Positions 8,608-16,746 of a stretch of DNA of 64,000 bases are shown here, piece after piece. The DNA is from JAJDTQ01 sp963422385 (lineage in GTDB: Bacteria > Desulfobacterota > Binatia > UBA9968 > JAJDTQ01): the NCBI GenBank assembly GCA_963422385.1, contig OY729432.1, positions 3,658,001 through 3,722,000 of the forward strand, in the 5' to 3' direction. The notes below the pieces were generated by a model. It saw only the letters and a program-made list of their open reading frames with translations. It did no database searches and had not been told where the DNA came from. The position numbers and the translations under genes were made by a program. How positions within the stretch are numbered: position 1 is the stretch's first letter; every line of letters starts with the position of its first letter.

Positions 8608-11295
8608 CTATGGCGCCTGCAAGGCCTGGAGCGACTGCTCGAGCCGGCGCAGCGCGTCGCCAAAGCCGGCCCAGTCGCCGGCCCGAAGGCGCTCCATGGA
8701 GCGCTCGTAGTGATCCATGGCCTCGGCTGCCGGATCCCCTCCGGCTTCTTTCGCAACCGCCGCCTGCACGGCCGACGAGGACGCCATCCGACCTTCCGCG
8801 GCATCCCCGAACAGTTCATGCAGGGCGTCCTCCAGGTTCTCCCTCATGGCAATGCGGTTGCCGAACACGGCCACCACCCGCTTGAGCTCAGGCAGCGATC
8901 CCTGCTCCGCGGCCAGATAGAGGGACTGCACGTAAAGGAGCGAATCCTGAATGGGAATCGCCAGCAGGCTGCCCCGGATCACCTGCGATCCGCGTTGGCC
9001 CCACAAGCTCAACTGCTGTGAGATAAACGCGTCCTGATCGATACGGGCGTCGATCTGGTTGGGGCCGTAGACCAGCCTGGCCTTGGGAAAGTTGAGCGCC
9101 AGCAGCTTGCCGTAGTGCGGGCCGTCGCTCCGGGCGGCGAGCCATGCCCGCATGTTATCGCGGTTGTTGGGGGTGAAGGGCAGGAGCAGCACGAACTCCT
9201 CCTTGGCCTCTCCCGGCAGGCGCATGATGGTGTAATAGGGCTCCATCTCCCGCTCCTGCTCGCCTCCCTTCCTGATGGGGATGCTCAGAAGGTCCTCCTT
9301 GTTGTAGAAGACCTGCGGGTCCCGCATGTGGTAGGTGGCATACATCCGGGCCTGCACCTTGAACAGATCCTGCGGGTATCGGACATGCGAGCGCAACGCC
9401 TCGGGCATGGCCGTCATCGGCTTGAACAGCCCCGGAAACCCCTTGGAATAGGCGTTCACCACCGGATCGTCGGGATCGCTGATGTAGAAGTCCACGGTGC
9501 CGTTGTACGCGTCCACGACCGTCTTCACCGAATTTCGGATATAGTTGCCGACATCCTCACTCGGCTCGGAATAGGGGTACCGTTCCGAGGTGGTGTAGCC
9601 GTCGATGATCCAGAAGAGCCGCCCCTCCGGTGTGACCACAAGGTAGGGGTCTTCATCGAAATCGAGAAACGACGCCAGCTTGCGAACCCGATCCTGGATC
9701 TTGCGGTAGTAGAGGATACGGCTCTCCGGCGTGATGTCGTTGGAGAGGGAGATCCGCAGGGTCGCGAAACGGGCCGAGAAGAGCAGCTTGCGCCAGAACG
9801 ACTGCAGCGGCACCCCGCCCTCACCTGCATAGGTCGTGTAGATGTTCCGGTCCCCGGCCGGGTAGTCCAGCTCCTGTGCCGCCGTCTTGACGAACACGTA
9901 GTCGTTGGCCACCTCGCCAAAGTAGATCTCCGGACGGGTGACGTCGACGAAACCATTCGACACCGGCGGAATGTCCTTGACGAAGAACTCGGGCAGACCT
10001 TCCTTGCTGATCTGGTTCACCGGGCTGTACACCACCCCATAGCCGTGGGTGTACACGAGGTGCTCGTTGATCCAGATACGGCTCGGGAGCTGTTCATGAG
10101 ACAGTTCGCGGGCCGACAGCATCACCTGACGGTAGGTCCCGTCGATGTTGTAGCGATCGTTGTCCACGTCCACGAACTCGTAGTAGGTGCGGATCTGCTG
10201 CAGTTGGGCGTAGGTCGCCAACAGCGGCTGATAGTTCCACAGCCGGATGTTCTTGACCGTGGCGTCGTTGTCCTGAAGGTCGTCGGCGGTCAACACCTCG
10301 TTGACCGGGAACTCCTGGGCTTCCACCCGGTCGAGGCCGTAGGCGTGCCGCGTGGAGCGGATATTGCGCTGGATGTAAGGGGTTTCGGCCACCAACTCGT
10401 TGGGCACGACGTGAAACTGCTGCAGGAAGGAAGGGTAGGCGTACATCCCGACGCCGTGAACGACGGCCAGGGCGCCCAACCCGATGAGAAGGACCTTGAG
10501 TCCGGACCAGCGCATCTGCACCAGGGAGAGTACGGCCACCGCCGCCGACACCACCACCAGCACCCGCAACGCCGGCAGCCGTGCGTGTATGTCCGTGTAG
10601 CCGGCGCCGAACACCACCCCGGTGTGCGAGTAGAGCAGCTTGTAGGCGTCGAGCAGGTAGCCGCCGCTCTGAACCAGGAGCAGCAACGCCAGCAGCACGG
10701 ACAGGTGGATCTTCGCGGCCGGGTGCACGGACAGGCCGTTCTCCGAGTATTGGACGCCGCCGTACAGCAGATGGACGAAAGCGCTGGCCACCCATATCAA
10801 CCCCAGCGCCACCAGGAACCAACGGTAGAGCGCCTCCAGGGCGGGCAGACGGAAGATATAGAACCCGATGTCCTTGCCCATCAGCGGGTCGTCGATGCCG
10901 AAGGGAACGCCGTTGAAGAACAGCAGCGCGGATTCCCAGTGCATGGCCGCCTGGGGCGCGGCCAGAAATCCCAGGACCAGGGCCACCGGCAACAGCAACC
11001 GCCTGATCAGCGGGTCCAGCACCTCGGGACCCGGGACCTCCGGGTTCTTGCTCTGGAGCGGCACCACGCCGTCCCGAAGCCGGGCCGCGAGCTTGATGTT
11101 GACGTAGAAGAGCGCGAAGAACAGCACGCCCGAGATCACGCCCAGCAGCACCTTGATCCACAGGGTCTTGGTAAAGACCCCGGAATAGCCGATCTCGCGG
11201 AACCAGAGGAAATCGGTGTAGAGATAGATGGCCTCACCAAAGAGCGAGAACAGCAGAAACGCGCCAAGCGCGATTAACCCGATAGATTTTCGCAT
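8608..11295 (-). CDS. UPF0182 family large membrane protein
   Basis: This 895-residue protein matches the COG1615/UPF0182 family, whose function is unknown. About seven membrane helices occupy the first 300 residues. They are followed by a large extracytoplasmic domain with recognisable family segments (TYYEFVDVDNDRY, GVVYSPVNQISKEGLPEFFVKDIP in part, IYTTYAGEGGVPLQS). The ATG at 11295 starts a typical N-in hydrophobic helix and is preceded by GGGGGCGAG; the frame remains open further upstream but yields Gly/Arg-rich non-membrane sequence. It lies 14 bp downstream of the TPP enzyme, so an operon is possible. Confidence 0.9.
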   Translation of the reverse strand: MRKSIGLIALGAFLLFSLFGEAIYLYTDFLWFREIGYSGVFTKTLWIKVLLGVISGVLFFALFYVNIKLAARLRDGVVPLQSKNPEVPGPEVLDPLIRRLLLPVALVLGFLAAPQAAMHWESALLFFNGVPFGIDDPLMGKDIGFYIFRLPALEALYRWFLVALGLIWVASAFVHLLYGGVQYSENGLSVHPAAKIHLSVLLALLLLVQSGGYLLDAYKLLYSHTGVVFGAGYTDIHARLPALRVLVVVSAAVAVLSLVQMRWSGLKVLLIGLGALAVVHGVGMYAYPSFLQQFHVVPNELVAETPYIQRNIRSTRHAYGLDRVEAQEFPVNEVLTADDLQDNDATVKNIRLWNYQPLLATYAQLQQIRTYYEFVDVDNDRYNIDGTYRQVMLSARELSHEQLPSRIWINEHLVYTHGYGVVYSPVNQISKEGLPEFFVKDIPPVSNGFVDVTRPEIYFGEVANDYVFVKTAAQELDYPAGDRNIYTTYAGEGGVPLQSFWRKLLFSARFATLRISLSNDITPESRILYYRKIQDRVRKLASFLDFDEDPYLVVTPEGRLFWIIDGYTTSERYPYSEPSEDVGNYIRNSVKTVVDAYNGTVDFYISDPDDPVVNAYSKGFPGLFKPMTAMPEALRSHVRYPQDLFKVQARMYATYHMRDPQVFYNKEDLLSIPIRKGGEQEREMEPYYTIMRLPGEAKEEFVLLLPFTPNNRDNMRAWLAARSDGPHYGKLLALNFPKARLVYGPNQIDARIDQDAFISQQLSLWGQRGSQVIRGSLLAIPIQDSLLYVQSLYLAAEQGSLPELKRVVAVFGNRIAMRENLEDALHELFGDAAEGRMASSSAVQAAVAKEAGGDPAAEAMDHYERSMERLRAGDWAGFGDALRRLEQSLQALQAP

Positions 11296-11309
11296 TGAAT
11301 TCTCGCCCC

Positions 11310-12959
11310 CTACGAGAACGCACCCTTGTAGGAATAGTCGATCTCCGCGCCGGTGATGAACTCCAGCAATGCCGCCCGGCCCTCCTCCGTCGCCCGCCGG
11401 GCCCGCACGATGGCCGGGCCCACCTCGGCGGGATCTTCCACCCGTTCGGCCCACCCTCCCATGGCGCGAGCCATGTCGGCGTAGTTGCCGCCGAGGTCCC
11501 TCGTGCCGTAACGCTCGTGCGACGCGGCCATGTGGCGCGTCTCCACCGCCATGGTGGAGTTGTTCAGCACGACGGTCAGTATCGGTATGCTAGACCGGAC
11601 CGCGGTCTCGAAATCGAGGCCGGTCATGCCGAAGGCGGCATCACCCATGAAGTTCACCACGAACTTTTCCGGCGCGGCCAGCTTGGCCCCCAGGTTCAAG
11701 CCGAGACCGGTGCCGAGACCGTGGGACTTGCCCCACCCCAGGTAGGATCTCGGTCCCGCCGACCGATAAAACGGCATGATCTGGTCCCGGGGACTGCCGG
11801 AATCGTGGGTGACGATGGCCTCCGCCGGATCCACCGCGTTCATGAACTCCGAGATGACCCGGTAAGGGTTGATGGGCACCTCTTCGGACGTCAGCTTCGG
11901 ATTCCACTCCCGCAACCATTCCGTCCGCATTCCGGCAATCTCCGACGCGGGCGAGCGCTCGTCCCTGGACGCACCGTTCAACAGTTCCCTGACGGCCTCC
12001 ACGAACTGCCCCAATACGAGCCTGGCGTCGCCGATGACAGGATAGTCCACATCGTAGTTCTTGCCGATGTCGATGGGATCATCCGTCGCCTGCACGAAGG
12101 TCTTGCCCCCGGGAATGGGCGTGGTCATGGGATGACGGGTCAGGCTCGTGCCTACCGCGAAGATCAGGTCGGCCTTCTTCAGGAAGTGGTACACCGGACG
12201 GTTCATGACGCCGGAGGCGCTTCCCAGCGACAGCGGATGGGCCTCCGGAAACGCGCTCTTGCCGCCCATGGTGGTCACCACCGGGACGCACGTGAGCTCC
12301 GCCAGCTCCAGCAACTCCGGAGCCGCCCCGGCATAGAGCACGCCCTGCCCGGCATGGATCACGGGATCCCGGGCTTCGAGCAGGGCCTTGGCCGCCGCCA
12401 TGACGTCCGCCGGGTCCCCGGCGGCGACGGCAGCCTTCACCGGCCGATAGGACTCGACTACGGCCGGGGCGAGCTGCTCCCCCGCCACGTCGGCGGGTAT
12501 TTCCACCATCACGGGACCCGGTCGGCCCATCCTGAGCCTCGCGAAGGCCCGCCTCATGGTGTCGACGACCCGGTCCGCGGTGGTGACCTGCTCTACGAAC
12601 TTGGTGATGGGAGCGTAGTTCCTCAACGAGCTGAACTGGGGAAACACCCCGTCCCGTTCACGGCTATGTCCCAAGGGCAGGAGCAGCATCGGCACGGCAT
12701 CGGAAAACGCCGTGGCGACCCCCGCATAGGCATTCTCGGCGCCGGGACCGAACTGCATCGCGAACACCCCCGGCGGTGCGCCGTTGTTGACCCGGCTGTA
12801 ACCATCGGCGATTCCAACCCCCACCCGCTCCTGGCGACAAATGATGGGACGAATGTCGACCTCGGCGGCCGCTTCGATCAACGTCGAGGTCGGGAACGCG
12901 CTCAGGTACGGGACTCCCTCACGCTTCAGGATATGGGCGATCACGTCCACCGTTCTCAT
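11310..12959 (-). CDS. Thiamine-pyrophosphate-dependent enzyme (acetolactate synthase/benzoylformate decarboxylase-like)
   Basis: This 549-residue protein has the three-domain layout of the ThDP decarboxylase/lyase superfamily. The catalytic glutamate lies in RQERVG near residue 45. The C-terminal cofactor motif GDAAFGMTGLDFETAV continues to LNN, the GDG-N magnesium/diphosphate site with Ala in place of the second Gly. It is not a standard IlvB: the length is short and no regulatory subunit is nearby. Substrate cannot be assigned. The closest functional analogues are 2-oxoacid decarboxylases and oxalyl-CoA-type enzymes. Confidence 0.85.
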   Translation of the reverse strand: MRTVDVIAHILKREGVPYLSAFPTSTLIEAAAEVDIRPIICRQERVGVGIADGYSRVNNGAPPGVFAMQFGPGAENAYAGVATAFSDAVPMLLLPLGHSRERDGVFPQFSSLRNYAPITKFVEQVTTADRVVDTMRRAFARLRMGRPGPVMVEIPADVAGEQLAPAVVESYRPVKAAVAAGDPADVMAAAKALLEARDPVIHAGQGVLYAGAAPELLELAELTCVPVVTTMGGKSAFPEAHPLSLGSASGVMNRPVYHFLKKADLIFAVGTSLTRHPMTTPIPGGKTFVQATDDPIDIGKNYDVDYPVIGDARLVLGQFVEAVRELLNGASRDERSPASEIAGMRTEWLREWNPKLTSEEVPINPYRVISEFMNAVDPAEAIVTHDSGSPRDQIMPFYRSAGPRSYLGWGKSHGLGTGLGLNLGAKLAAPEKFVVNFMGDAAFGMTGLDFETAVRSSIPILTVVLNNSTMAVETRHMAASHERYGTRDLGGNYADMARAMGGWAERVEDPAEVGPAIVRARRATEEGRAALLEFITGAEIDYSYKGAFS

Positions 12960-13053
12960 GGTATCGATTGCTCCCTCATGCCGCGTCCCGAAAAGGGGCG
13001 GGGCAGGTCAATGAATTTCCTCGCGATTGCGGAGGCTACAGGCCGCTAGCGTC

Positions 13054-13202
13054 GTGTCCCATGGAAACCGTGGATAAGGTGCGCGGGACTTTTCGTCGCC
13101 GGCAAGGCGCGACAGCGGGCAGTGGCCAGTACCACGCGAGGCGGAGCAACGTAGCTGACGGCGAAAAGGACCGGCAGATTATCCACGGTTTCCATGGGAC
13201 AC
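13054..13202. repeat. MITE-like inverted-repeat element, copy 1
   Basis: Perfect 24-bp terminal inverted repeats lie at 13054-13077 and 13179-13202, around a ~100-bp core. The core is closely similar to the reverse complement of copy 2 at 48805-48965, whereas the terminal arms of the two copies are unrelated to each other. The right arm supplies the stop codon (13179-13181) and last residues of the NUDIX gene. There is no coding capacity. It could be mobilised in trans or act as an RNA or DNA cruciform. Confidence 0.8.
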
Positions 13203-13934
13203 CACACCAGGACAGGACCGCGCCGGCAAAGCGAAGCCGCTACAAAGGGCCTCCCAGGTGCCCAGCTCGGCCAGGGTGCGCAAGGTCGCCAGGGTCGGCG
13301 GTATGATGGCCATGCGCCCCCGCTCGGCCCGCCTCAGTCCCTCCTCGGGAGTGATCCAAAGGCTCTCCGTCACTTCCTCCGATACGTTGAGCGGCACCTG
13401 CCCCTCCGGCAGGGGGCCCAGAAAGAACCGGGTATCGAACCGCATCGCGTACCGTTCGGGCGTGATCCGGTGGTAGAAATAGACCGGACTGCCGACGTCG
13501 CAGAAAAGCCCCTCGGACGCCAACAGATCCGGAAAGCTGACGCTTCCGTTCAACAGGGACGGGCGCTTCGCGACCACACGTTCCCAGGTTTCCTCCACCA
13601 TGACGTTGCCGCCGTCCCGGTCCACGGTCAGAAGCACACCGACTTCCTCGTACAGCTCACGGATGGCCGCCACCCAATGTCCGATGGCGTCCTCCGCGCT
13701 CAACTCGTCTCCCAGCCGCACCCGGGCATCCTCGGGCGAAAGGCCGAGGCACCGTTCCAGCATGGCGGGAGCGGCGTCGGACCCCTTGACGCTGCCTCCG
13801 GGAAAGACAAAGAACCCGCCCAGGAAACGCATTTCCCGTGGCCGTCGCGTCATGAAGATCTCGAAGGCGCCGTCTCCCGCGGGGCGCACAAGGACGATGG
13901 TGGAGGCTCTTCTGGGAAGTCGCTGTTCCTGCAT
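13179..13934 (-). CDS. NUDIX hydrolase (NUDT19/CoA-diphosphatase-like architecture)
   Basis: This 251-residue protein has FPGG at residues 44-47 and the core Nudix helix RELYEEVG at 92-99. They are separated by an unusually long insert (about 40 residues), as in the NUDT19-like branch. Such enzymes cleave nucleoside-diphosphate-X compounds; the substrate here is unknown. GAGG precedes the ATG. The final residues (GVVSHGNRG) and TAA are encoded by the right arm of the inverted-repeat element, so the native C-terminus has been replaced or extended by the insertion. Confidence 0.85.
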   Translation of the reverse strand: MQEQRLPRRASTIVLVRPAGDGAFEIFMTRRPREMRFLGGFFVFPGGSVKGSDAAPAMLERCLGLSPEDARVRLGDELSAEDAIGHWVAAIRELYEEVGVLLTVDRDGGNVMVEETWERVVAKRPSLLNGSVSFPDLLASEGLFCDVGSPVYFYHRITPERYAMRFDTRFFLGPLPEGQVPLNVSEEVTESLWITPEEGLRRAERGRMAIIPPTLATLRTLAELGTWEALCSGFALPARSCPGVVSHGNRG

Positions 13935-13969
13935 GTATCCTCAGCGCGCGGCAAAGCCACGGGTGAACA

Positions 13970-14587
13970 CTAGCCTCGAAGCTTCGCCACCAAGGCTTCA
14001 TAGGAGGTTCGGTTGAGCACGCGGTTGAACTGCGCGCGATAGTTGTTGACCAGGCTGATTCCCTCGATGACGATGTCATAGATGCGCCATTCACCCGGAT
14101 CGTTCACGCGGTGCATGCGGTAGTTGACGGCGAACCTGCGTCCTTCCTCATCCACGACCCTGGTGTCGACTTGAGCGAAACGGCCGTCGATCTCTTCGCC
14201 GACGAAATGCATCCGCTGGCCGTTGTACGAGGCGATGCGGCTCGCATAGGTCCGTTCCAGAAAACGGGTAAAGAGTCCGGTGAACTCTTCACGCTGTTCC
14301 GGGGTCCGGCGGCGCCAGTGGGCACCGAGCGACCGTCGGGCCATATCGGGAAAGTCGAAGAGCGGCAGGAGCGCGGTCCTGAGGCGTTCGACCTTGGAAT
14401 TCTCGCCCAGCTTCGAATCGCTGAGAATCGAGACACCAAGCCGTAGCGCCTTTTCGATCTCGCTCCGGGGACCCCCCTCCGCCCCTGCCGTCGACGCCAG
14501 GCAACCTGTTACCAGCAGGACCACGCACAGCCACGAGCGTCTGAAACTCCCGCGCGCGCCCTTCTTTTCCGCAAATGCTTGCCCCAT
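13970..14587 (-). CDS. mlaC: MlaC/Ttg2D-family phospholipid-binding protein
   Basis: This 205-residue protein is of the Mla pathway periplasmic phospholipid carrier family (toluene tolerance Ttg2D). The N-terminus is an export signal with a possible lipobox (LVTGC at about residues 25-29), which would anchor it, unusual for a soluble shuttle. The body shows the family segments LFDFPDMARRSLG, RTPEQREEFTGLF and IYDIVIEGISLVNNYRAQF. No mlaD/E/F is adjacent, so it is an orphan here. It lies 35 bp upstream of the NUDIX gene on the same strand. Confidence 0.9.
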   Translation of the reverse strand: MGQAFAEKKGARGSFRRSWLCVVLLVTGCLASTAGAEGGPRSEIEKALRLGVSILSDSKLGENSKVERLRTALLPLFDFPDMARRSLGAHWRRRTPEQREEFTGLFTRFLERTYASRIASYNGQRMHFVGEEIDGRFAQVDTRVVDEEGRRFAVNYRMHRVNDPGEWRIYDIVIEGISLVNNYRAQFNRVLNRTSYEALVAKLRG

Positions 14588-14639
14588 GACACCGACCCGC
14601 CAATCTACGCAATAATCCGCGGGAATCCAAACATGGCGC

Positions 14640-15437
14640 TCAGGCGAGCCTCACGGTCTTCGAGAAGTCGTAGTCGGTCGGGATGTCGCCCTCGAACTCC
14701 CACGCCACCCGGGACCCGTTACCGTCCCCGCCGAGATGCTCATCGAGGAACCGGAACAACAGCGCCCACGCCGCTTCGGCCGCTTCGGGCCGGTAGCGTC
14801 CGGGCATGGTGTCGTTGAGCCAGCCATGGGGGGCGTTCCGAAAGATGCGGATGGAGTAGCTCTTCCGGGAATCCTCGAGGGCGCGCCGGAAACGCAGCAC
14901 GTCGTCCACCGAGATGATATGGTCGCTGTCGCCGAAAACCCCCAGCACCGGGCAGGACAACTGCTTGATGAACTCGCCCACCGGTGTCGGGCGTTCATCG
15001 TCGGGCTGCCAGTCCCGCTGGTAGATCCCGCCGTAGAACACCACCGCGCACCGGAGATCGTCGCGGCGGGCCGCGGCGAGCAGCGGTTGCCGTCCCGTCT
15101 GGCATACGCCCATCACCGCAATGCGGTCGCCGTCCACATAGTCCAGCCCCCGGAGGTAGCCCAGGCATCCATCCAGGTCCACCAGCGCCTCGTCGTCCCG
15201 GATGCCGACGCCCACGTTTCCAAGGGCCAAGGCTTCCCGGTCGCCGATGAACCGGGAAAACATATCCGGAGCCAGGACCACGTAGCCGTTCCCGGCCAGG
15301 CTTTCGGCAATGTCCGTCGTATGCTGCACGACGCCGTAGCGCTCGTGGAGCTGAACCACCGCCGGTGACCGGCCACTCGCCGCCGGTCTTGCCAGATAGC
15401 CCTTCTTTCCCCGAGCGAACTCGACCTCCGCAATCAT
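14640..15437 (-). CDS. Dienelactone hydrolase family protein
   Basis: This 265-residue alpha/beta hydrolase carries the dienelactone-hydrolase triad: Cys nucleophile in GVCQTGR, Asp in GDSDH, and His in APHGW. DLH enzymes open lactones formed in chlorocatechol-type ring cleavage; many relatives act on other esters. The start is the ATG at 15437 with AGGAGGG upstream; the longer open frame to 15539 lacks a ribosome site. It lies 171 bp downstream of the nucleotidyltransferase gene. Confidence 0.88.
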   Translation of the reverse strand: MIAEVEFARGKKGYLARPAASGRSPAVVQLHERYGVVQHTTDIAESLAGNGYVVLAPDMFSRFIGDREALALGNVGVGIRDDEALVDLDGCLGYLRGLDYVDGDRIAVMGVCQTGRQPLLAAARRDDLRCAVVFYGGIYQRDWQPDDERPTPVGEFIKQLSCPVLGVFGDSDHIISVDDVLRFRRALEDSRKSYSIRIFRNAPHGWLNDTMPGRYRPEAAEAAWALLFRFLDEHLGGDGNGSRVAWEFEGDIPTDYDFSKTVRLA

Positions 15438-15607
15438 GTCCGACCCTCCTTTATGGATCTTCAGGATGGGAACGCGCCCGAAACACCTTGTCCTGAAACG
15501 TAACAGATCGAACCGAATGAAGCGACGACGGCTTTCCATGCCCCTCGTTACGATTCGTCAGGTCCGACAGCCTCTTGGGCCCGCCATCATCGCACACGGC
15601 CGCGCCT

Positions 15608-16558
15608 TCAACCGCCGGAACGCGTCAGGCCGAGATTACGCAGGCCGTTCACAAGCGATTCCGGCGCCATCCGGGCACGCAACAGGTCACGCACCGTCTC
15701 ACCCCCCTGCCCGGGCTCCGCCGCCCGGGCCAGGAGAGACTCCAGCGGCACCTCCGTTTCGGCCCATTGCCGTATGGGATAGAGCGCGTCCATGGCCGCG
15801 ACACGCAGGTCGTACCGGTCCCGGAACGCGCCGGTGGAGGCGATGAACTCCCGCGCCACCTGAGGAAGCGCGTCCTCCCCGGGCCATTCGCCCTCGACGC
15901 CGCGCCGCACCGCGCTGGAGGACAGGTCCTTGAGATGGATGGGTAACGCCAGCGGTTCGACCCGGTCCCGATAGGGAAGATTCTCGGGCCGTTCCAGGAG
16001 CGCCCGCAGATCCTCACCGCCCCGATCCTCTCGATTGGCGGCAATGAGCCGCACGTGGGCGAACAGCGCGTCCAGGGCGCGGGCGCGGTCATCGTAGTAC
16101 CTCGGATCGAAAATCTGGAGCACCTTGTCCATGCCCACGATGAACCAGAGACCCGCGGCGCCGCCGAAACTCGCGCGGAACGCCGGCGCCTGCTCGGAGT
16201 AGAGGCCGCGGTTGATCACCGCCACCGCGACCCAGGGGTGATCCCCCGCGAGCAGCCACATCAAGAGCAGCCGATCCTCGCGGCACAGGCCTTCCAGGCG
16301 CTCCTTGTCGACGATGGCGCTGCTGAGGGAGAATACGACGTGGGCCAAGTCGAACCGGCGCCGGGCCGCCCGTGCCAACTCCAGGTGAGCGATGGTGGGG
16401 GGATTGAAGGAGCCCGGCAGTATGCCCACCCGGCCGCCCTCGATGCGGCCCGCGCCGCCCACCAGAACGGCCTCGGGCGCATCGACGGCCTCAACGTTTT
16501 CCAGCGCCTCCCGGAAGCGGAAGAGGCGCGTGAGATCGAAAAAGTCCTGCTGCGACAG
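15608..16558 (-). CDS. NadD-like cytidylyl/nucleotidyltransferase, probable CTG start
   Basis: The Rossmann-like nucleotidyltransferase motif GSFNPPTIAHLEL identifies an adenylyl/cytidylyltransferase of the NadD superfamily; SSSAVRR fits the ISSTxIR-type second motif. The first usual start would be GTG at 16462, but the same frame extends upstream 32 more codons with strong GC3 bias to a CTG at 16558. That CTG is preceded by AGGAG at 3-nt spacing and sits only 6 bp after the zinc-ribbon stop. The N-terminus would read (M)SQQDFFDLTRLFRF. The predicted protein of 316 residues is longer than NadD because of this segment and a C-terminal extension. Its substrate is unknown. Confidence 0.7.
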   Translation of the reverse strand: MSQQDFFDLTRLFRFREALENVEAVDAPEAVLVGGAGRIEGGRVGILPGSFNPPTIAHLELARAARRRFDLAHVVFSLSSAIVDKERLEGLCREDRLLLMWLLAGDHPWVAVAVINRGLYSEQAPAFRASFGGAAGLWFIVGMDKVLQIFDPRYYDDRARALDALFAHVRLIAANREDRGGEDLRALLERPENLPYRDRVEPLALPIHLKDLSSSAVRRGVEGEWPGEDALPQVAREFIASTGAFRDRYDLRVAAMDALYPIRQWAETEVPLESLLARAAEPGQGGETVRDLLRARMAPESLVNGLRNLGLTRSGG

Positions 16559-16564
16559 GCTCTC

Positions 16565-16711
16565 CTACTTCCAGATGCTGGGGCTTTCTTCCTCGGGGAA
16601 ATACACGTCACAGAAGGGACAGTGAAACTCCATCCCGGAACCCAGCATATGCGGGTTCACGACGAACTTCTCATTACATTTCGGACACGTCACTTCGACA
16701 GCCTGACCCAT
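16565..16711 (-). CDS. Small zinc-ribbon protein next to UbiD-like 2
   Basis: This 48-residue protein (ATG 16711, AAAGGAAAG upstream) carries two CxxC knuckles, CPKC and CPFC, separated by 18 residues: a compact zinc ribbon. It lies between UbiD-like 2 (35 bp upstream) and the nucleotidyltransferase (6 bp downstream), clearly in the same operon. Three-component phenolic-acid decarboxylases of the BsdBCD/VdcBCD type include a small D subunit with a CxxC ribbon, so this could be a decarboxylase accessory subunit. The analogy rests on size, motif and position, not on demonstrated homology. Confidence 0.8.
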   Translation of the reverse strand: MGQAVEVTCPKCNEKFVVNPHMLGSGMEFHCPFCDVYFPEEESPSIWK

Positions 16712-16746
16712 GAAGCTTTCCTTTCACCACGACTGCTACGAAACGG

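Noticed and set aside
9115..11277. 720-codon plus-strand frame opposite UPF0182
   Set aside because: The minus-strand gene has clear membrane helices and family motifs; the opposite frame has none.
13054..13202. CRISPR or riboswitch interpretation of the inverted-repeat element
   Set aside because: There is a single unit with terminal inverted repeats, not direct repeats with spacers, and it does not precede a gene in 5'-leader position; it lies at a gene 3' end.
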